A DNA stretch of 64,000 bases from Pipra filicauda (Eukaryota; Chordata; Aves; Passeriformes; Pipridae). Below, piece after piece: positions 48,361-62,300 of this stretch. The notes under the pieces are model-generated. The model saw nothing but the letters and a program-made list of their open reading frames with translations. It had not been told where the DNA came from and ran no database searches. How positions within the stretch are numbered: position 1 is the first letter of the stretch; the number at the start of each line of letters is the position of its first letter. The stretch is taken from NCBI RefSeq assembly GCF_003945595.2, contig NW_024105004.1, forward strand, positions 1 to 64,000. Reading direction: 5' to 3'. The translations under genes and the position numbers were made by a program.

Positions 48361-50950
48361 CCAACTTTCAGAGAAAATCACAGACCCTGCCTGGAGCACC
48401 TCCTGCCCCTCCTCCTGCACTGCCCTTGCCACTCCCACTATCATCCCAGTCACTTCCAGTCACTCCCAATAGGATCCCAGTTGCCCCCACGGTTGTCCCA
48501 GTTGCTCCCAGTCCCCCCCAGGATGGTTCCTTTCCCTCTCAGGGACTCCCAGTCTGAGTCCAGTCTGGCCCCAGGCACTTTCAGGCACTGCCTGGAGGAG
48601 GCCATTTGCCCCCTGCATGGTCCCAGTTGCTCCCAGTATGATCCCAGTATGTGTCCAGTCACCCCCAGTATGATCCCAGGAACTTGCAGACGCTTGCAGT
48701 ACAAATCCAGTTTGATGCCAGTAATCCAAGTATGGTTGCAGTGCCTCTCACATACTCCCAGTATTATTGCAGTCACTCCCAGGATGATCCCAGTATGAGC
48801 CCAGCAGGGGCCCAGCTGCTCCCACTCTGATCCCAGTTGCCCCCAGTGTGGTTGCTCCAGGATGGATCAGGAATGGGGACCCCTCTGTCCCCCCCCTTGT
48901 GTCACCCTGTTCTGGGGGACCTTTGGGGTGACATCTGCACCCCAACACGGCATCCAACACATCCCAAAGTCTACTGGGACCCCTTTGAACCTGGGAATTG
49001 AGGGGAACCATGGAAAAACCCTTCTCAGAGAGAAAATTGGGTGACCCGAGTCCTGGATGCTTTTAGGAAAGAGGTCTGAACATTTCTTGAAGAATGAAGG
49101 GGGGTGACTTTTTTATTCTTGACCTTTCCAGTTCTCCCTTTGGGGGCAGGATGTCCTCTGGGCCAATGTTTTGTTCCCTTTGCAGTGAGTGCAGCCTCAG
49201 AGGGCTGAGCCCTCTCTGGCTGGGCTTGGCCTCTCCTGCAGAGACTCAGGCCTGGCTGGGCTGCCCCAGGCAGACGCTGCAGGAAGAAGAGCTCAGGCCG
49301 CCTGGCTCTGGTGTCCCTGGGGCTCAGCCTGTGCCCCATTGCTGGGCAGGGGCTGAGCCCCACCTCTGCCTCGGGGCCTTGGCCAAAGGGCAGGCAAGGA
49401 AGAGGCCCAGCAGCCTTGGGGCCTGCCCAGCTTTCCTCCTCCCTGGGGGCTCTCAGTCCTCCCCTGACACCGTGTGGGCCCAAGGCCTTGCTGGCTTCAG
49501 GCTCACGGTAGCACCGTGAGGCAGAGCAGAGGAATCGTTGGCCCTGCAGCGTGTAACAAAGGAGTTTTGGGGAGATCTTACAGTTCCCTGGTCTGGAGAG
49601 TTCACCACACCTTCTTTTCTGGGAAAAAGAACAGGCCATGAATTTTGGGTCCTTGATTTTAAGGCCTTTTGCCTGCACATAAGGCACAGCAATGGGAAGG
49701 ACGCAGCGTGAGGCTGAGAGGTTTCTGTCCTGGTTTGTGGGCTTGGGTGAGATTGGGCCAGAATTACAGGACGCCTGTAAAATCTAGACTTTGGGAAAGG
49801 TTGGGGAGGGTTGGGAAAGGTGTTCCAAGGGTGTTTTTGCCTGAGGTGTTAAACATGGGAGTGGGTCTGTCTTCCCAATTCCCAAGAGAAGAGATCCCAG
49901 AAAGCTCCCCTGCAGGTTGTGTTTTAGGGAACAGGAGAAGAGACCGAGGGTAAGGGGTTTCTATCCTGGAGGGAAGGGCTGTCGTTCACTTGCAGGAGCC
50001 CTGTGCTGAAATTGCCAGTCCCACTCCCAAAATTGAATACAGACAAAGATTCCTGCCAGACAAAAGGTGGCAGGACAGAAAGCTCTTGCTGCCCATGGAG
50101 TGCCCAGGGTGTCCCACCAGCTGCACCTGAGCCCTTGAGGCTCTAAGCTTTCCTTCCTGGGGGAAAGGGCTGTCCTTGGCTTGCAGGAGCCCTGTGCTGA
50201 AATTGCCAGTCTGACTGCCCAAACTGAACACAGCTGAAGATTCCTGCCAGACAAAAAGGGCCAGCACAGAAAGCTCTTGCTGCCCATGGAGTGCCCAGGG
50301 TGGTCCCCCAACTGCATCTGAAACCTGAAGGTTCCAGGCTTTCTTTCCTGGGGGAAAGGCCGTGACATCCCAAAGAGTCCCGTGGCAGACAGGTGGGGCT
50401 GCACTGTGGGGGTGTGAGGTGTTGGTTCTTTGGTTTCCAGGGGCTATTCCAGAATGGAGAGGACAGGCTGTGACATCCCAAAGGGGCCCATGGCACAGGG
50501 GTTGGGCTGCACTGGGGGCTGTGAGACATTGGTGTTTTGGTTTCCAGCAGCCATTCTGGAATGGAGGGGATAGGCCGTGACATCACAAGAGGGCCCATGG
50601 CACAAAGGTGGGGCTTCGCTTTGGGGTTGGAGGGCGTTGGTTCTTTGGTTGCCAGGGCCTATTCTGGAATGGAGAGGACAGGCTGTGACAAGAAGTGCCT
50701 GTCAGAACTGCAAAGACGGACGCACAAGAATCTTATGTGGGCATATTCTCTGCTCTGCCCTGCACATCTTTGTGCTGGGGTCAAAACTCAGCCTCTCTGC
50801 TTCCCTCTCCTGAGGGACTTGTTCTTAGACATCCCTTTCCCCTGCGCTCCTTTCAAAAGCCCTCCTGGCAATTCCCAAGCCTGTACCCGGCTCTCATCCC
50901 CTCTCTGTCCTCTTCCCACTCCACTGGTCAACCCAAGCATCCCCCTGAGG
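48360..50950 (+). repeat. Arm B of the second inverted repeat
   Basis: Collinear in reverse with 59300-62700. Contains a 20-mer minisatellite (48430-48870), a non-repetitive part (49020-49960), two tandem units of about 190 bases (49965-50345) and about three units of about 113 bases (50350-50690). No recognised gene. Coordinate sums with arm B' are constant (111060) over 48860-49520. Confidence 0.75.
50350..50690. repeat. 113-base tandem repeat (arm B)
   Basis: Units contain GTGACATCCCAAAGGGGCCC, ATGGCACAGGGG and TTCCAGAATGGAGAGGACAGG. Three units here and about five in B' (59570-60120). Confidence 0.75.
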
Positions 50951-50954
50951 GCAC

Positions 50955-50995
50955 TGGGTCTTAGCTAAACAAGATTACAACTTAGAAATTAAGAG
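50955..50995. mobile_element. LTR-end fragment at the B / A'' junction
   Basis: The U5-like end sequence (CTTAGCTAAACAAGATTACA and AACTTAGAAATTAAGAGA) joins directly to GGCAAATCAGATCTATTGAT of the element matching 9320-9510. The same end recurs inverted at the other edge of A'' (58910-58950). Confidence 0.55.
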
Positions 50996-52860
50996 ATGGC
51001 AAATCAGATCTATTGATAGAAAATGAATTATTTATTTTTGCAAATGATGACACAAAAGCTTTTAATCAGAATTATTTAGTGAACAGTAGAAACACTAAAA
51101 CTACCAGGAGTACAGGATAAGGTAGGACAGAGCACTACACTAAAGCAATTGTTGAAGCAATTCTACTAAAGGTGGCAAACAAGCAATAATTCTTAATCAG
51201 AGATGAATGTAACTTCCCCAGACCAGCGCTCGTGGGGAGATCTCTGCTCTCAACCTCCAGCAGTGACCTTGGGGGGTCCCCAGCCAAGGCAGGAATCTCC
51301 ACACACCCCCCAAGAAGGGTTCTGTTGGAAGAATCTGCCCCTGGCAAAGGGGACTGGCCCTTCCTGGTAGAAACCCATGGACTGAAAGTCCTTGGACTCC
51401 AGGGGTTCCCTCACCATCAGGGGCTTCATTTGGGGTCAAACCAGTCTGGGGTCCAACATCTCCTGCCTTGTCCTGGCCCCCTCTCAGCTCAGCACTGACC
51501 CCTTTGCAAATGGGGCATTGTCTTGGGGCCATTGCAGGGGGGATGTCCTGCCCCAGTGTCCCAGTGTTCCTTTAATTGCCAGAGGCCCTGCAGTGTCCCA
51601 GGGGCCCCTTGATTCCATGACCTTCTGAAACACCTCAGGCTTCCTTTGGTTCCATGAGGCCCCCCTGTCACAAAGGCCCCTGGATTCCATGAATTCCGCA
51701 GTGTCACAAGGTTCCTTTTTTCCATAGGGCCCTGCAGTGTCCCAATTGTGCCTTGACTCCAGGAGTACCCAAATTCTCCCCGGGTTCCTTTGGTTTCAGG
51801 AGGTCCCGCAGTGTCCCAGCGGCCCCTTCATTCCAGGCAGGCCCAGGGAGACGAAGGCAAAGACGGAGCCCCGACCCCCGTCAGCATCTTGGGGGGGCGG
51901 GGGGGCAGGACCCGGGAAACGGCGGCGGCTGCTGGGAAGGGACTGGGACGGACTGGGACAGACTGGGATGGACTGGGATGGACTGGAATGGACTGGAATG
52001 GACTGGGATGGACTGGGACAGACTGGGATGGACTGGGATGGACTGGAATGGACTGGGACACCAGGATACACCGGGACCAGGACCGGGACCCAGCAGGACC
52101 CCCCGGGAGCAGGATCTGAGCACACTGGGACCCTCCAGGACCAGAACTGGGGCAACAGGGATCATACTGGGAGCAACTGGGACCACACTGAGGGCTACTG
52201 GGAGCAACTGCAGGCCACTTAGGATATAGTGGAAGGGCCTTGGAGTCACTGGGATCATACTGGTGGAAACTGGAATGTTACTGGGGCATCTGGGAGTGAC
52301 TGGGAAGGACTACGAGCATGCTGAGGGCTCTACTGGGATATACTGGGAGTATCTGCAACCATGGTGGGGGTAACTGGGACTGTACTGGGAGTGACTGGGA
52401 CTACATGAAGGGGAATTAGGACCAGGCTGGGGGCAACTGGAAGGAACTGTGAGTGACTGGATCTACAATAGAAGCAACTGGGATTGACTGGGACCGTCAG
52501 GAGGGAGGACTGGGATCATACTTGGAGTGACTGGATCTGTGCTAGGGGTAACTGGGAGGAACTGGGACCATACTGGGATCACAGTGGGAGCAGCTTGGCC
52601 CATGCTGGGAGCAACTGAGACCACACTGAGGGTGACTGGGGTCATACTGGGATCATATCAAGAGTGAGTGGGATCATGCAGGAGGTGATTGGGATCATCC
52701 TGGGAGCAACTGGGAGTGCACTGGGGATGACTGGAAGTGGCTGTGAGCAACTGGGATCATGCTGGAAGCTTCTGGGGGCAACTGGGAATGAGTGGGACCA
52801 CATGGAGGAAACTGGGAGCAACTGGGAGAGACCAGGAGTGACTCAGAGACTTTTTTCTCT
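50990..52860. repeat. Third copy A'': left part (unique, GC block, satellites)
   Basis: Reverse-oriented copy of 7340-9500: AT-rich LTR-like fragment (51000-51190), unique part (51200-51820), GC block (51820-51940), decamer array (51943-52065), 20-mer minisatellite (52140-52845). Confidence 0.75.
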
Positions 52861-53430
52861 TTAAGCAGCCAGGTATTTGTTTATTCAACGTTGGGAGCAA
52901 GCCAGCTCGCGCTGGACAAACTTGCTCCAAGGCTTCACACAAAATCAGCATTTTTATACAATCTTCAGCTGGGATTAAATGCATATTCAAGTGATTCCAA
53001 CATCTCTCTCTGCATATTAAGAATAGGCGGAGTATAGGTGGAGCTCAGGCGGGGCTTGGGGCGGTGCTTCTCTTGGCCCTCAATCCTGAGGGGACTTCCA
53101 CTCTTCCTCCATGGCTCTGGGGGCTTCAACTCCTCTTCCTCAGCTTGACCTTCCTTCTCTTCCATTGTTCTTGACCCGCTCCCTGAAGCTTGGAAAAAGC
53201 CCTGGCTCCCGGCCTATTCCTCCTCTTCCAATGTCTCCCTGATCCTGCTGTCTCTCTAATTTATCCCCTCAGGCCTAGGACATGTTCCTGTACTATTCTC
53301 TGAAGCTTTGCTCCAGTCAGTAGAACAGAACGAGCACAGATGGTCTTGGATGTTGGGAGCTTGTTAGCAGGCCCAAATTTCTTCGTGAACTCTTTTGGGC
53401 CTGGCCTCCTGTTTCACCAGGGACACAGCC
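52846..53430 (-). mobile_element. LTR-like segment (A''), 5' side internally deleted
   Basis: Copy of 6706-7335. The part matching about 7285-7345 (GCAGTTTCTCGGACCGATTT onward) is missing, so the minisatellite joins directly to CTCAGAGACTTTTTTCTC. The 66-codon frame (53165-52965) is intact. Confidence 0.45.
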
Positions 53431-53439
53431 CGGGCCCGG

Positions 53440-54450
53440 GGGTTCCCATTCCCATTGCACGGGTTTGCATTCCTGTTCCAGGTGTTCCCATCCCATTCTA
53501 GTTGTTCCCATCCCATTCCAGGTGTCCCCATTCCCATTCCAGGTGTCCCCATTCCCATTCCAGAAGTTCCAATTCCCTTTCCAGGTGTTCCATCCCATTT
53601 TAGGTGTCCCCATTCCCATTCCTATTGTCCCTCCTCCCATTCCTGGTGTTCCCATCCCACTTCTGTTTTCCCCATTCCCAGTTCTTGGTGTTTCCATTCC
53701 CATTCCAGGGGTCTCCATTCCCCTTCCTATTGTCCCCATTCCCATTCCAGGTGTTCCCATCCCACCTCTGTTTTCCCTACTCCCATTCCAGGTGTTCCCA
53801 TTTCCATTCCAGGTGTCCCCATTCCAGTTCCAGGTGTCCCCATTCCAATTCCTGGTGTTGTCAATCTGCTCCCAATATACCCATTCCCAGTGTCCATTCC
53901 CAGCCCAGGTGTCCCCATTCCCATTCCCAATGTTCCCGTTCCCATTCCAGGTGTTTCTATTCCCATTCCAGGTGTCTCCATTCCCATTCCTGCTGCCCCC
54001 ATTCCCATTCCTGGTGTCCCCAGTCTGCTCCCAATGTCCCCATTCCCATTCCAGGTCTTCCCATTTCCATTCCTGGTATTCCCATCCCATTGCTATTGTC
54101 CCCATTCCATTCCTTATGTCCCCATTCCAGGCATTCTCATTCCCATTCCAGGTGTTCCTATTCCCATTCCAGGTGTTCCAATTCCCTTTCCTGGTGTTCC
54201 ATCCCATTCTAGATGTCCCCATTCCCAATCTTATTGTCCCTCCTCCCATTCCTGATGTTCCCATCCCACTTCTGGTTTCCCCATTCCCAGTTCTTGGTGT
54301 TCCCATTCCCATTCCAGGTGTCTCCATTCCCATTCCAGGTGTCCCCATTCCCATTCCAGGTGTTCCCATCCCACCTCTGTTTTCCCTATTCCCATTCCAG
54401 GTGCCCCCATTCCCATTCCAGGTGTCCCCATTCCCATTCCTGGTTCCCAG
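53440..54450. repeat. CCCATTCCCATTCC minisatellite (A'')
   Basis: About 1 kb, intermediate between the arm A and arm A' arrays. Confidence 0.85.
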
Positions 54451-54556
54451 GGAGGAACTGACGGATGCCGGAGGAGGAGTCAGAATTTATTGCCCAAAGC
54501 AGGAGATTTTCACACCAAAATTAACCCCTGGTGATGTCACCGCTGTCCCTGTGATG

Positions 54557-55590
<1,034 letters not shown>

Positions 55591-55739
55591 CCGCCCAAGC
55601 TTTGGGAAGCAGAAATCCTGCTGGGGGGGGAAAAACAAGGGGTGAGTGCGTTGCCTTGGGTGTTTCTCCTACCCAAGTCCAGCTCTAGGACTCACTGGGC
55701 ATCTTGTGCCCATAAAAACCCCCAAAACACCAACATTCA

Positions 55740-56430
55740 GCCCAAAAACCCCTCCCAGGAGTTCCCCCTCTCTGCTCTCTAGGGTTAGGGGGGTCCCCCC
55801 GTCTGGCCTGATGGCACTTCTGCCTGCATTGGGGGTCCCCCTTCTCCGGACTGCCGGGGGTCCCGCGGCTCCGGGGGCTTCCCACTCTCTGGGGTCCCCT
55901 TTAGTGTTGCCAGGGGGGTCCCAGGGCTCACTTCTCCCCACTCTGCCTCCCGGGGCCGGCCGGCCCTCCTCTCTCGCCTCCCACCCTCGCAAACCTCTTG
56001 GCGCTCTCGGCTCCCACCCCGCCTCAAGGCCCCCCCTCCTCTCCACACTCCAAGGCCTTCCCCCTCTCCGGGACCCCCGCTTAAGGGGCCCGGCGCTCCC
56101 TCTCTGCTCCCCCCCTCCAGCATTCCGGGGGTCCCCCAGCTCCGGGATCGCCCCTCTCCGCTCTCCCCACTCCGCGGCTACCGGGGTTCCCCCCCGGCTC
56201 TCACGGGGGGCCCCCAAACCGCTCTTGCCCCCCCCGCCATTGCGGAGCCACCGCCAGGACCTTTGGGCTGCTCTTCTTTGTGCTCCCGCTCGGCTCCTCC
56301 CTCGGCTGGGCCGCCGCTTTTGGCGAGTTTCCTCCTCCGGGATCCACCCCCTGCAGCCCTTCCCCCCCTGGCCCAGCCCCCTTGGGCCCCCCTTGGGCCC
56401 CCCTTGGGCCCCCCTTGGGCCCCCCTTGCC
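55740..56430 (-). promoter_or_regulatory. CpG island (A'' zinc-finger copy)
   Basis: Reverse counterpart of 2878-3580, closer to arm A than to arm A' in its inner part (AGGGTTAGGGGGGTCCCCCC). GGGCCCCCCTT repeat at 56380-56430. Confidence 0.5.
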
Positions 56431-56713
56431 CAATAAGTCTGATTATACAGACAAGCAATTGGTTTTAATCCACAAAACCCAAATGTAGAACCCAGCACCC
56501 TGGGACCTGAACAGAGTGGTTTTCTTTGGGCCCCCCCGAGTCCAAAGTAAAGGGAGAGGGGAAAAAAACCTGCTGGTGGGAGAGCTGTTGCAGTCTGGTC
56601 AAAAGTGGTGGTTGCAGTCCAGTTGAGGGGGGTGGTCTCAGGCTGGTTGAGAGCGGTGAGCTGCAGTCCTCCTCTGGATCCCACGACTGGTAAAAAGGTT
56701 CTGAAACTCCAGG

Positions 56714-56849
56714 TTTATATATTCTCCAGTTCAGGCAGGAATGCCCAGTCCTCCCCTCACAGCGGGCAATTCCATAAAAGGATGATCAGTCCTCCCCTCA
56801 GAGCGGGCAATTCCATAAAAGGATATGAGGATGCTCAGTCCATAAAAGG
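56714..56849. promoter_or_regulatory. TATA box and three CArG boxes (A'')
   Basis: TTTATATA at 56714-56721. CCATAAAAGG at 56772-56781, 56813-56822 and 56840-56849. One 27-base unit fewer than in the other copies. Confidence 0.6.
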
Positions 56850-56993
56850 CTATGAGGGTGCTCAGGACATCCCCCCCACCTGGCAGGCCTCTCCTGACAA
56901 CAGTTCCTGGGAAAATGGCATCGAAGGCCAGAGAATCCACAGTTTTGGGCTACACCCATCCAGTGAGGAATCGGTCCCAGCTGTTCTAACTAG

Positions 56994-57785
56994 GACACTG
57001 TGTCCGTCATCGCTGCCATCATCATCATCATCGGCCTCCTGGGAGTCGGTGTCTGGAAGCTCCGATCCGGTAACTCCCGGCATGGGGGTCGGGAAGGGGC
57101 ACGGATCCGCCCGGCAGCATTCCGGGGATCCTGTGCCACGGGTGCTGATCCCGCTTTCTTTCCATAGGGAAGAGGGAGGAGAATGGATACGACCCCGCGC
57201 CCACCAGTGAGTCCCAGCAGCGTGTGTGGATCCAGATCCTCTGGGCAGGGATCCCAGGATGGAGGCCGGGATTCCAGAGGGGAATGGGGGCCTAATGGCT
57301 GGAGCGGGATTGGAAGGGGATTCCAGCTCAGGGTAGGATTCCAGAGTGGGCTCAGGTGGAATTGTGGACTGGGATCAGGGCTGGATTCTGGAGTGGGATT
57401 GGGGTGGGATGGACGGAGTGGGATTGGGGTGGGATGGACCGAGCAGGATCAGGTGGGATTCCAGAGCAGTTCCTACTCTCCCTGGGGTCCACAGTCGGCT
57501 CCATCCCCTGGGATGGGAACAGGGACAGGGTGACTCCTTTCCCCACTCTCATCCCAGCAGGAATCACAGCCTGAGCGATCCTGGAGCTGGATCTGCCCCT
57601 TCCCTCTCCCTGTGGAAAGGCAGGAGCTGCTGACAGAGCTCATCCCGCTGCTCCCACCCAGCCTGGCCCCCTTGCGGCTCTTCCTGATGGATCAACTTCC
57701 TGCTTTTTCCCATGTGAAACCCAGGACCACAATTATTCCAGAGGCTTTAATTTGGGTGTGAAAATCTCCTGCTTTGGGCAATAAA
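56994..57785 (+). pseudogene. MHC class I-like 3' fragment (A'')
   Basis: Transmembrane exon 56994-57069 (same DTVSVIAAIIIIIG segment as arm A), donor GTAACT. Cytoplasmic exon 57168-57206 (GKREENGYDPAPT) between CCATAG and GTGAGT. Last exon from about 57558 (GITA-stop) with AATAAA at 57780-57785. One residue differs from arm A (Glu for Gly). No ectodomain exons. Splice sites and phases are intact, so a chimeric transcript from an upstream promoter is conceivable. Confidence 0.5.
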
Positions 57786-57829
57786 TCCTGGCTCCCTCCT
57801 CTGGCATCCGGCAGTTCCTCTGTGGGAAC

Positions 57830-58235
57830 CAGGAATGGGAATGGGGACAGGGGGGATTGGGATGGGGACATTGGGGACAGGGATGGGGACACTGGGAGCA
57901 CGTTGGGGACAGCAGGAATGGGAATGGGAACTCCAGGAATGGGAATGGGGACATTGGGAGCAGGTTGGAGTCACCAGGAATGGGAATTGGGACACTGGGA
58001 ATGGGGACATGGGAGACCAGGATAGGGATAGTGGGGACAGGAACGGGGACACTGGGAGCAGGTTGGCACAGCAGGAAGTGGGAATGGGGAGAGGGATGGG
58101 AACCCCAGGAATTGGAATGGGGACAGGGATGGGAACCCCAGGAATTGGAATGGGGAGAGGGATGGGAACCCCAGGAATGGGAATGGGGACAGGGATGGGA
58201 ACCCCAGGAATGGGAATGGGGACAGGGATGGGAAC
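57830..58235. repeat. GGAATGGGAATGGGGACA minisatellite (A'')
   Basis: Counterpart of 1140-1455, with extra units reading AGGGATGGGAACCCCAGGAA at 58090-58230. Confidence 0.8.
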
Positions 58236-58554
58236 GTGTCTCTCCAGGAGTTGGTTCAATACAAAGGTCGGTCCCTGGCTCGGGGCCACGGGAAGCCCCT
58301 TCTTTGGGAATGTCTGGGAAGCAGGTGTCAGAGGTTTGAAAAGAGGTGTTGGAATTGTTTCCCAGTGTCCCCCCCATTGCCATCTGTGTCTCCCGGGATG
58401 GGGTGGGTTGGAGCGGAGCCGCAGGCGCTGGGCAGGGGCAGTGGGGGGAGGGCGGCTCTCGGGGACACCGCGGTGGCCGCGGGGAGGGCGGGGGGTCCTT
58501 TGTTCGGGGGCTTTTGGGGTTTGTCCGGGACCGGACAGAGCGGGAGCTGGTTTT

Positions 58555-58617
58555 GGCCACCTTGTTCTCTTTTCCTGAGAGGAAGTTTTTTCCCACCGGG
58601 ACACCTCGTGGAGAGCG

Positions 58618-58660
<43 letters not shown>

Positions 58661-58950
58661 GACCCATCTGGGAGCGAGGTGTTCTGCTTTGGGGACTGCC
58701 CCTGGGAAAAGGGACTCCTTCACTGCTGGCTGCGAGCACACGGGGCTGCGAGAGCTTTGAACTGCCGGGACAGTTTCTCCCCCCCACCTGGGGATTTGGG
58801 ACTTTGTTTGGTTTCTTCTCAAAGTTTTTGGTTGCACCATTTGTTGTTTATTCAGATTTTGTTAATAAAAAGCTGTTTCTTTTCCTTTTCCACACTTCCA
58901 CCTGAAGTCTCTTAATTTCTAAGTTGTAATCTTGTTAAACTAAGACCCAG
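58555..58950 (+). mobile_element. LTR-like R/U5 segment followed by retroviral sequence (A'' / B' junction)
   Basis: GA microsatellite (58620-58658), poly(A) signal TTAATAAAAAGC (about 58862-58873) and a U5-like end near 58950. Directly followed by a gag-like fragment. Orientation and order support an LTR and the start of an internal region. Confidence 0.5.
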
Positions 58951-58964
58951 TGCCCTCAGGGGGA

Positions 58965-59345
58965 GGAGGAGGAAAGGAGACCAAGAGGTACCGTGGCCAC
59001 TCAAACTGCAGAGGAACAACCCTTGCCAGTAGCAGCTGCCCCTCTACAGAAGAAATCCAAGACCAAATCAGCTCAGTTAGTGAGGGATGAAGGGGAAGCA
59101 GAGCCCTCAGAACAGGAGCAAGAGGCAGGGCCAGAGATAATCACCCGATCCCCATCCCCGGCTGAGCTGTGAGAGATGTGAAAAGATTTCAGGCTCCAGC
59201 TGGGAGAGCCCCTGCTGACCTGGCTGCTCCAGCGCTGGGATATCATGGGCCACCATATGGAACTAGGTGGGAGTGCAGCCAAGCAACTGGAATCCCTGTC
59301 CTGGGATCTTGGGATTGACCAGGGGATTGGGAAGAGGACAGAGAG
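58965..59345 (+). pseudogene. Endogenous retrovirus gag-like fragment, broken
   Basis: Translation gives a K/S/E-rich stretch followed, after two stop codons near 59168-59180, by a segment with LTWLLQRWDIM and AAKQLESLSWD, similar in style to gag N-terminal sequences of avian endogenous retroviruses. It has no further viral genes and grades into arm B' repeats near 59300. A short, inactive relic. Confidence 0.45.
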
Positions 59346-62300
59346 GGGATGAGAGCCGGGTACAGGCTTGAGAATTACCAGGAGGGCTTTTGAAAGGAGC
59401 GCAGGGGAAAGGGATGTCTAAGAACAAGTCCCTCAGGAGAGGGAAACGGAGAGGCTGAGTTTTGACTCCAGCACAAAGGTGTGCAGGGCAGAGCAGAGAA
59501 TATGTCCACATAAGATTCTTGTGCCCACATAAGATTCTTTGCAGTTCTGACAGGCACTTCTTGTCACAGTCTGTCCCCTCCATTCCAGAATAAGTCCTTG
59601 TAACCAAAGAACCAACACCCCACACTATAGTGCAGATCAACCCATGTGCTTTGGGCCCTTTTGTTGTCCTATCCATTCTGGCCTATCCTCTCCATTCTGG
59701 AATGGCCTCTGGAAACCAAAGAACCAAGCCCCCACCATGTGACAGTTCAACCCCATCCATGTGCCAAGGGCTCCTTTGTGGTGTCACAGCCTGTCCTCTC
59801 CATTCCAGAATGGGCCCTGGCAACCAAAGAACCAACGCCCTACAACCCCAGAGTGAAGCCCCACCTTTGTGCCATGGGCCCTCTTGTGATGTCACAGCCT
59901 ATCCCCTCCATTCCAGAATGGCTGCTGGAAACCAAAACACCAATGTCTCACAGCCCCCAGTGCAGCCCAACCCCTGTGCCATGGGCCCCTTTGTGATGTC
60001 ACAGCCTGTCCTCTCCATTCTGGAATAGCCCCTGGCAACCAAAGAACCAACACCTCACACCCCCACAGTGCAGCCCCACCTGTCTGCCACGGGACTCTTT
60101 GGGATGTCATGGCCTTTCCCCCAGGAAAGAAAGCCTGGAACCTTTGGGTTTCAGATGCAGTTGGGGGGCCACCCTGGGCACTCCATGGGCAGCAAGAGCT
60201 TTCTGTGCTGGCCCTTTTTGTCTGGCAGGAATCTTCAGCTGTGTTCAGTTTGGGCAGTCAGACTGGCAATTTCAGCACAGGGCTCCTGCAAGTGAACGAC
60301 AGCCCTTCCCTCCAGGAAAGAACCCCCTTACCCTCGGTCTCTTCTCCTGTTCCCTAAAACACAACCTGCAGGGGAGCTTTCTGGGATCTCTTCTCTTGGG
60401 AATTGGGAAGACAGACCCACTCCCATGTTTAACACCTCAGGCAAAACCACCCTTTGAACACCTTTCCCAACCCTCCCCAACCTTTCCCAAAGCCCAGATT
60501 TTACAGGTGTCCTGTAATTCTGGCCCAATCTCACCCAAGCCCACAAACCAGAACAGAAACCTCTCAGCCTCACGCTGCGTCCTTCCCATTGCTGTGCCTT
60601 ATGTGCAGGCAAAAGGCCTTAAAATCAAGCACCCAAAATTCATGGCCTGTTCTTTTTCCCAGAAAAGAAGGCATGGTGAACTCTCCAGACCAGGGAACTG
60701 GAAGATCTCCCCAAAACTCCTTTGGTACACGCTGCAGGGCCAACGATTCCTCTGCTCTGCCCTGTCGGCGCTGCTTTGTCTCTTCTGGGTCCCCAGAAAC
60801 TGTCAGTGAAAGCTGGGGAATAAAATCTCTGAGCAGTTGGTTGGGTTCCAGAGGTGACCCTACTTCATTCAGCGCTGAAGGGACACAGCAATTGCTCTCT
60901 AACACCTGTACATCAGTTCTCAAAACCTTTAACTCTTTTTACATTTTAGCAGACAAAAGAATTCCTGTCCCTTGGCTTACAAGTTCTCTGTTTAAGCAAA
61001 GACTGGTCATGGCACTGAGTGCCGTGGTCTGCTTGACGTGCTGGGGATGGGGCGTAGGCTGGACGCCGGTTGATCTCACAAGTGTCTGCCAAGCTCATGG
61101 ACTCTGGGCTTCTGTGCCAGCCCAGCCTTTGGGGACGGCATGCTGGTGGCTCCGAGGCTCCGTCCTTGCCTTGCCTTGCCCATCTCCTGGCTGCCAGGCA
61201 AGGGCCTTGTGACATCACAGCCTCTGTGGAACAGCGCGGGGGCTGAAAACTGTCAGTGCTGCGTCCCCGTGCCCAGAGCCTGGGCAGAAGTCGGCTGGCA
61301 GGGACGGGCAGAGACTGTGCAGAGGGGTCAGCTCGTCCCGCAGCAGCACGATGCCCAGCCAGGGCATCTCCTGGCTCCTCAGGCTCTCGCTGCTCCTGCT
61401 CTTGCCTGGCCCACTCGAGCCTTGCAGCCGTGCCACAGGTGCCATTGCTGAGAACCAGGGTTTTCCTTGGATGGCCCCTTGCCAGCAAAGGCAGGAGAGG
61501 CTGGAGAGAGGGGAAGGAGGGGGGTCAGGCCGCTGGGATGGTGCCGGCGGGCCGTGAGCCCGAAGCCAGCAAGGCCTTGGGCCCACACGGTGTCAGGGGA
61601 GGACTGAGAGCCCCCAGGGAGGAGGAAAGCTGGGCAGGCCCCAAGGCTGCTGGGCCTCTTCCTTGCCAGCCCTTTGGCCAAGGCCCCGAGGCAGAGATGG
61701 GGCTCAGCCCCTGCCCAGCAATGGGGCACAGGCTGAGCCCCAGGGACACCAGAGCCAGGCGGCCTGAGCTCTTCTTCCTGCAGCGTCTGCCTGGGGCAGC
61801 CCAGCCAGGTCTGAGTCTCTGCAGGAGAGGCCAAGCCCAGCCAGAGAGGGCTCAGCCCTCTGAGGCTGCACTCACTGCAAAGGGAACAAAACATTGGCCC
61901 AGAGGACATCCTGCCCCCAAATGGAGAACTGGAAAGGTCAAGAATAAAAAAGTCACCCCCCTCCATTCTTCAAGAAATGTTCAGACCTCTTTCCTAAAAG
62001 CATCCAGGACTCGGGTCACCCAATTTTCTCTCTGAGAAGGGTTTTCCATGGTTCCCCTCAATTCCCAGGTTCAAGGGGGTCCCAGTACACTTTGGGATGC
62101 GTTGGATGCTGTGTTGGGGTGCAGATGTCACCCCAAAGGTCCCCCAGAACAGGGTGACACAAGGGGGGGGCACAGAGGGGTCCCCATTCCTGATCCATCC
62201 TGGAGCAACCACACTGGGGGCAACTGGGATCAGAGTGAGAGCAGCTGGGCCCCTGCTGGGCTCATACTGGGACCATACTGGGAGTGACTTCAATACTCCT

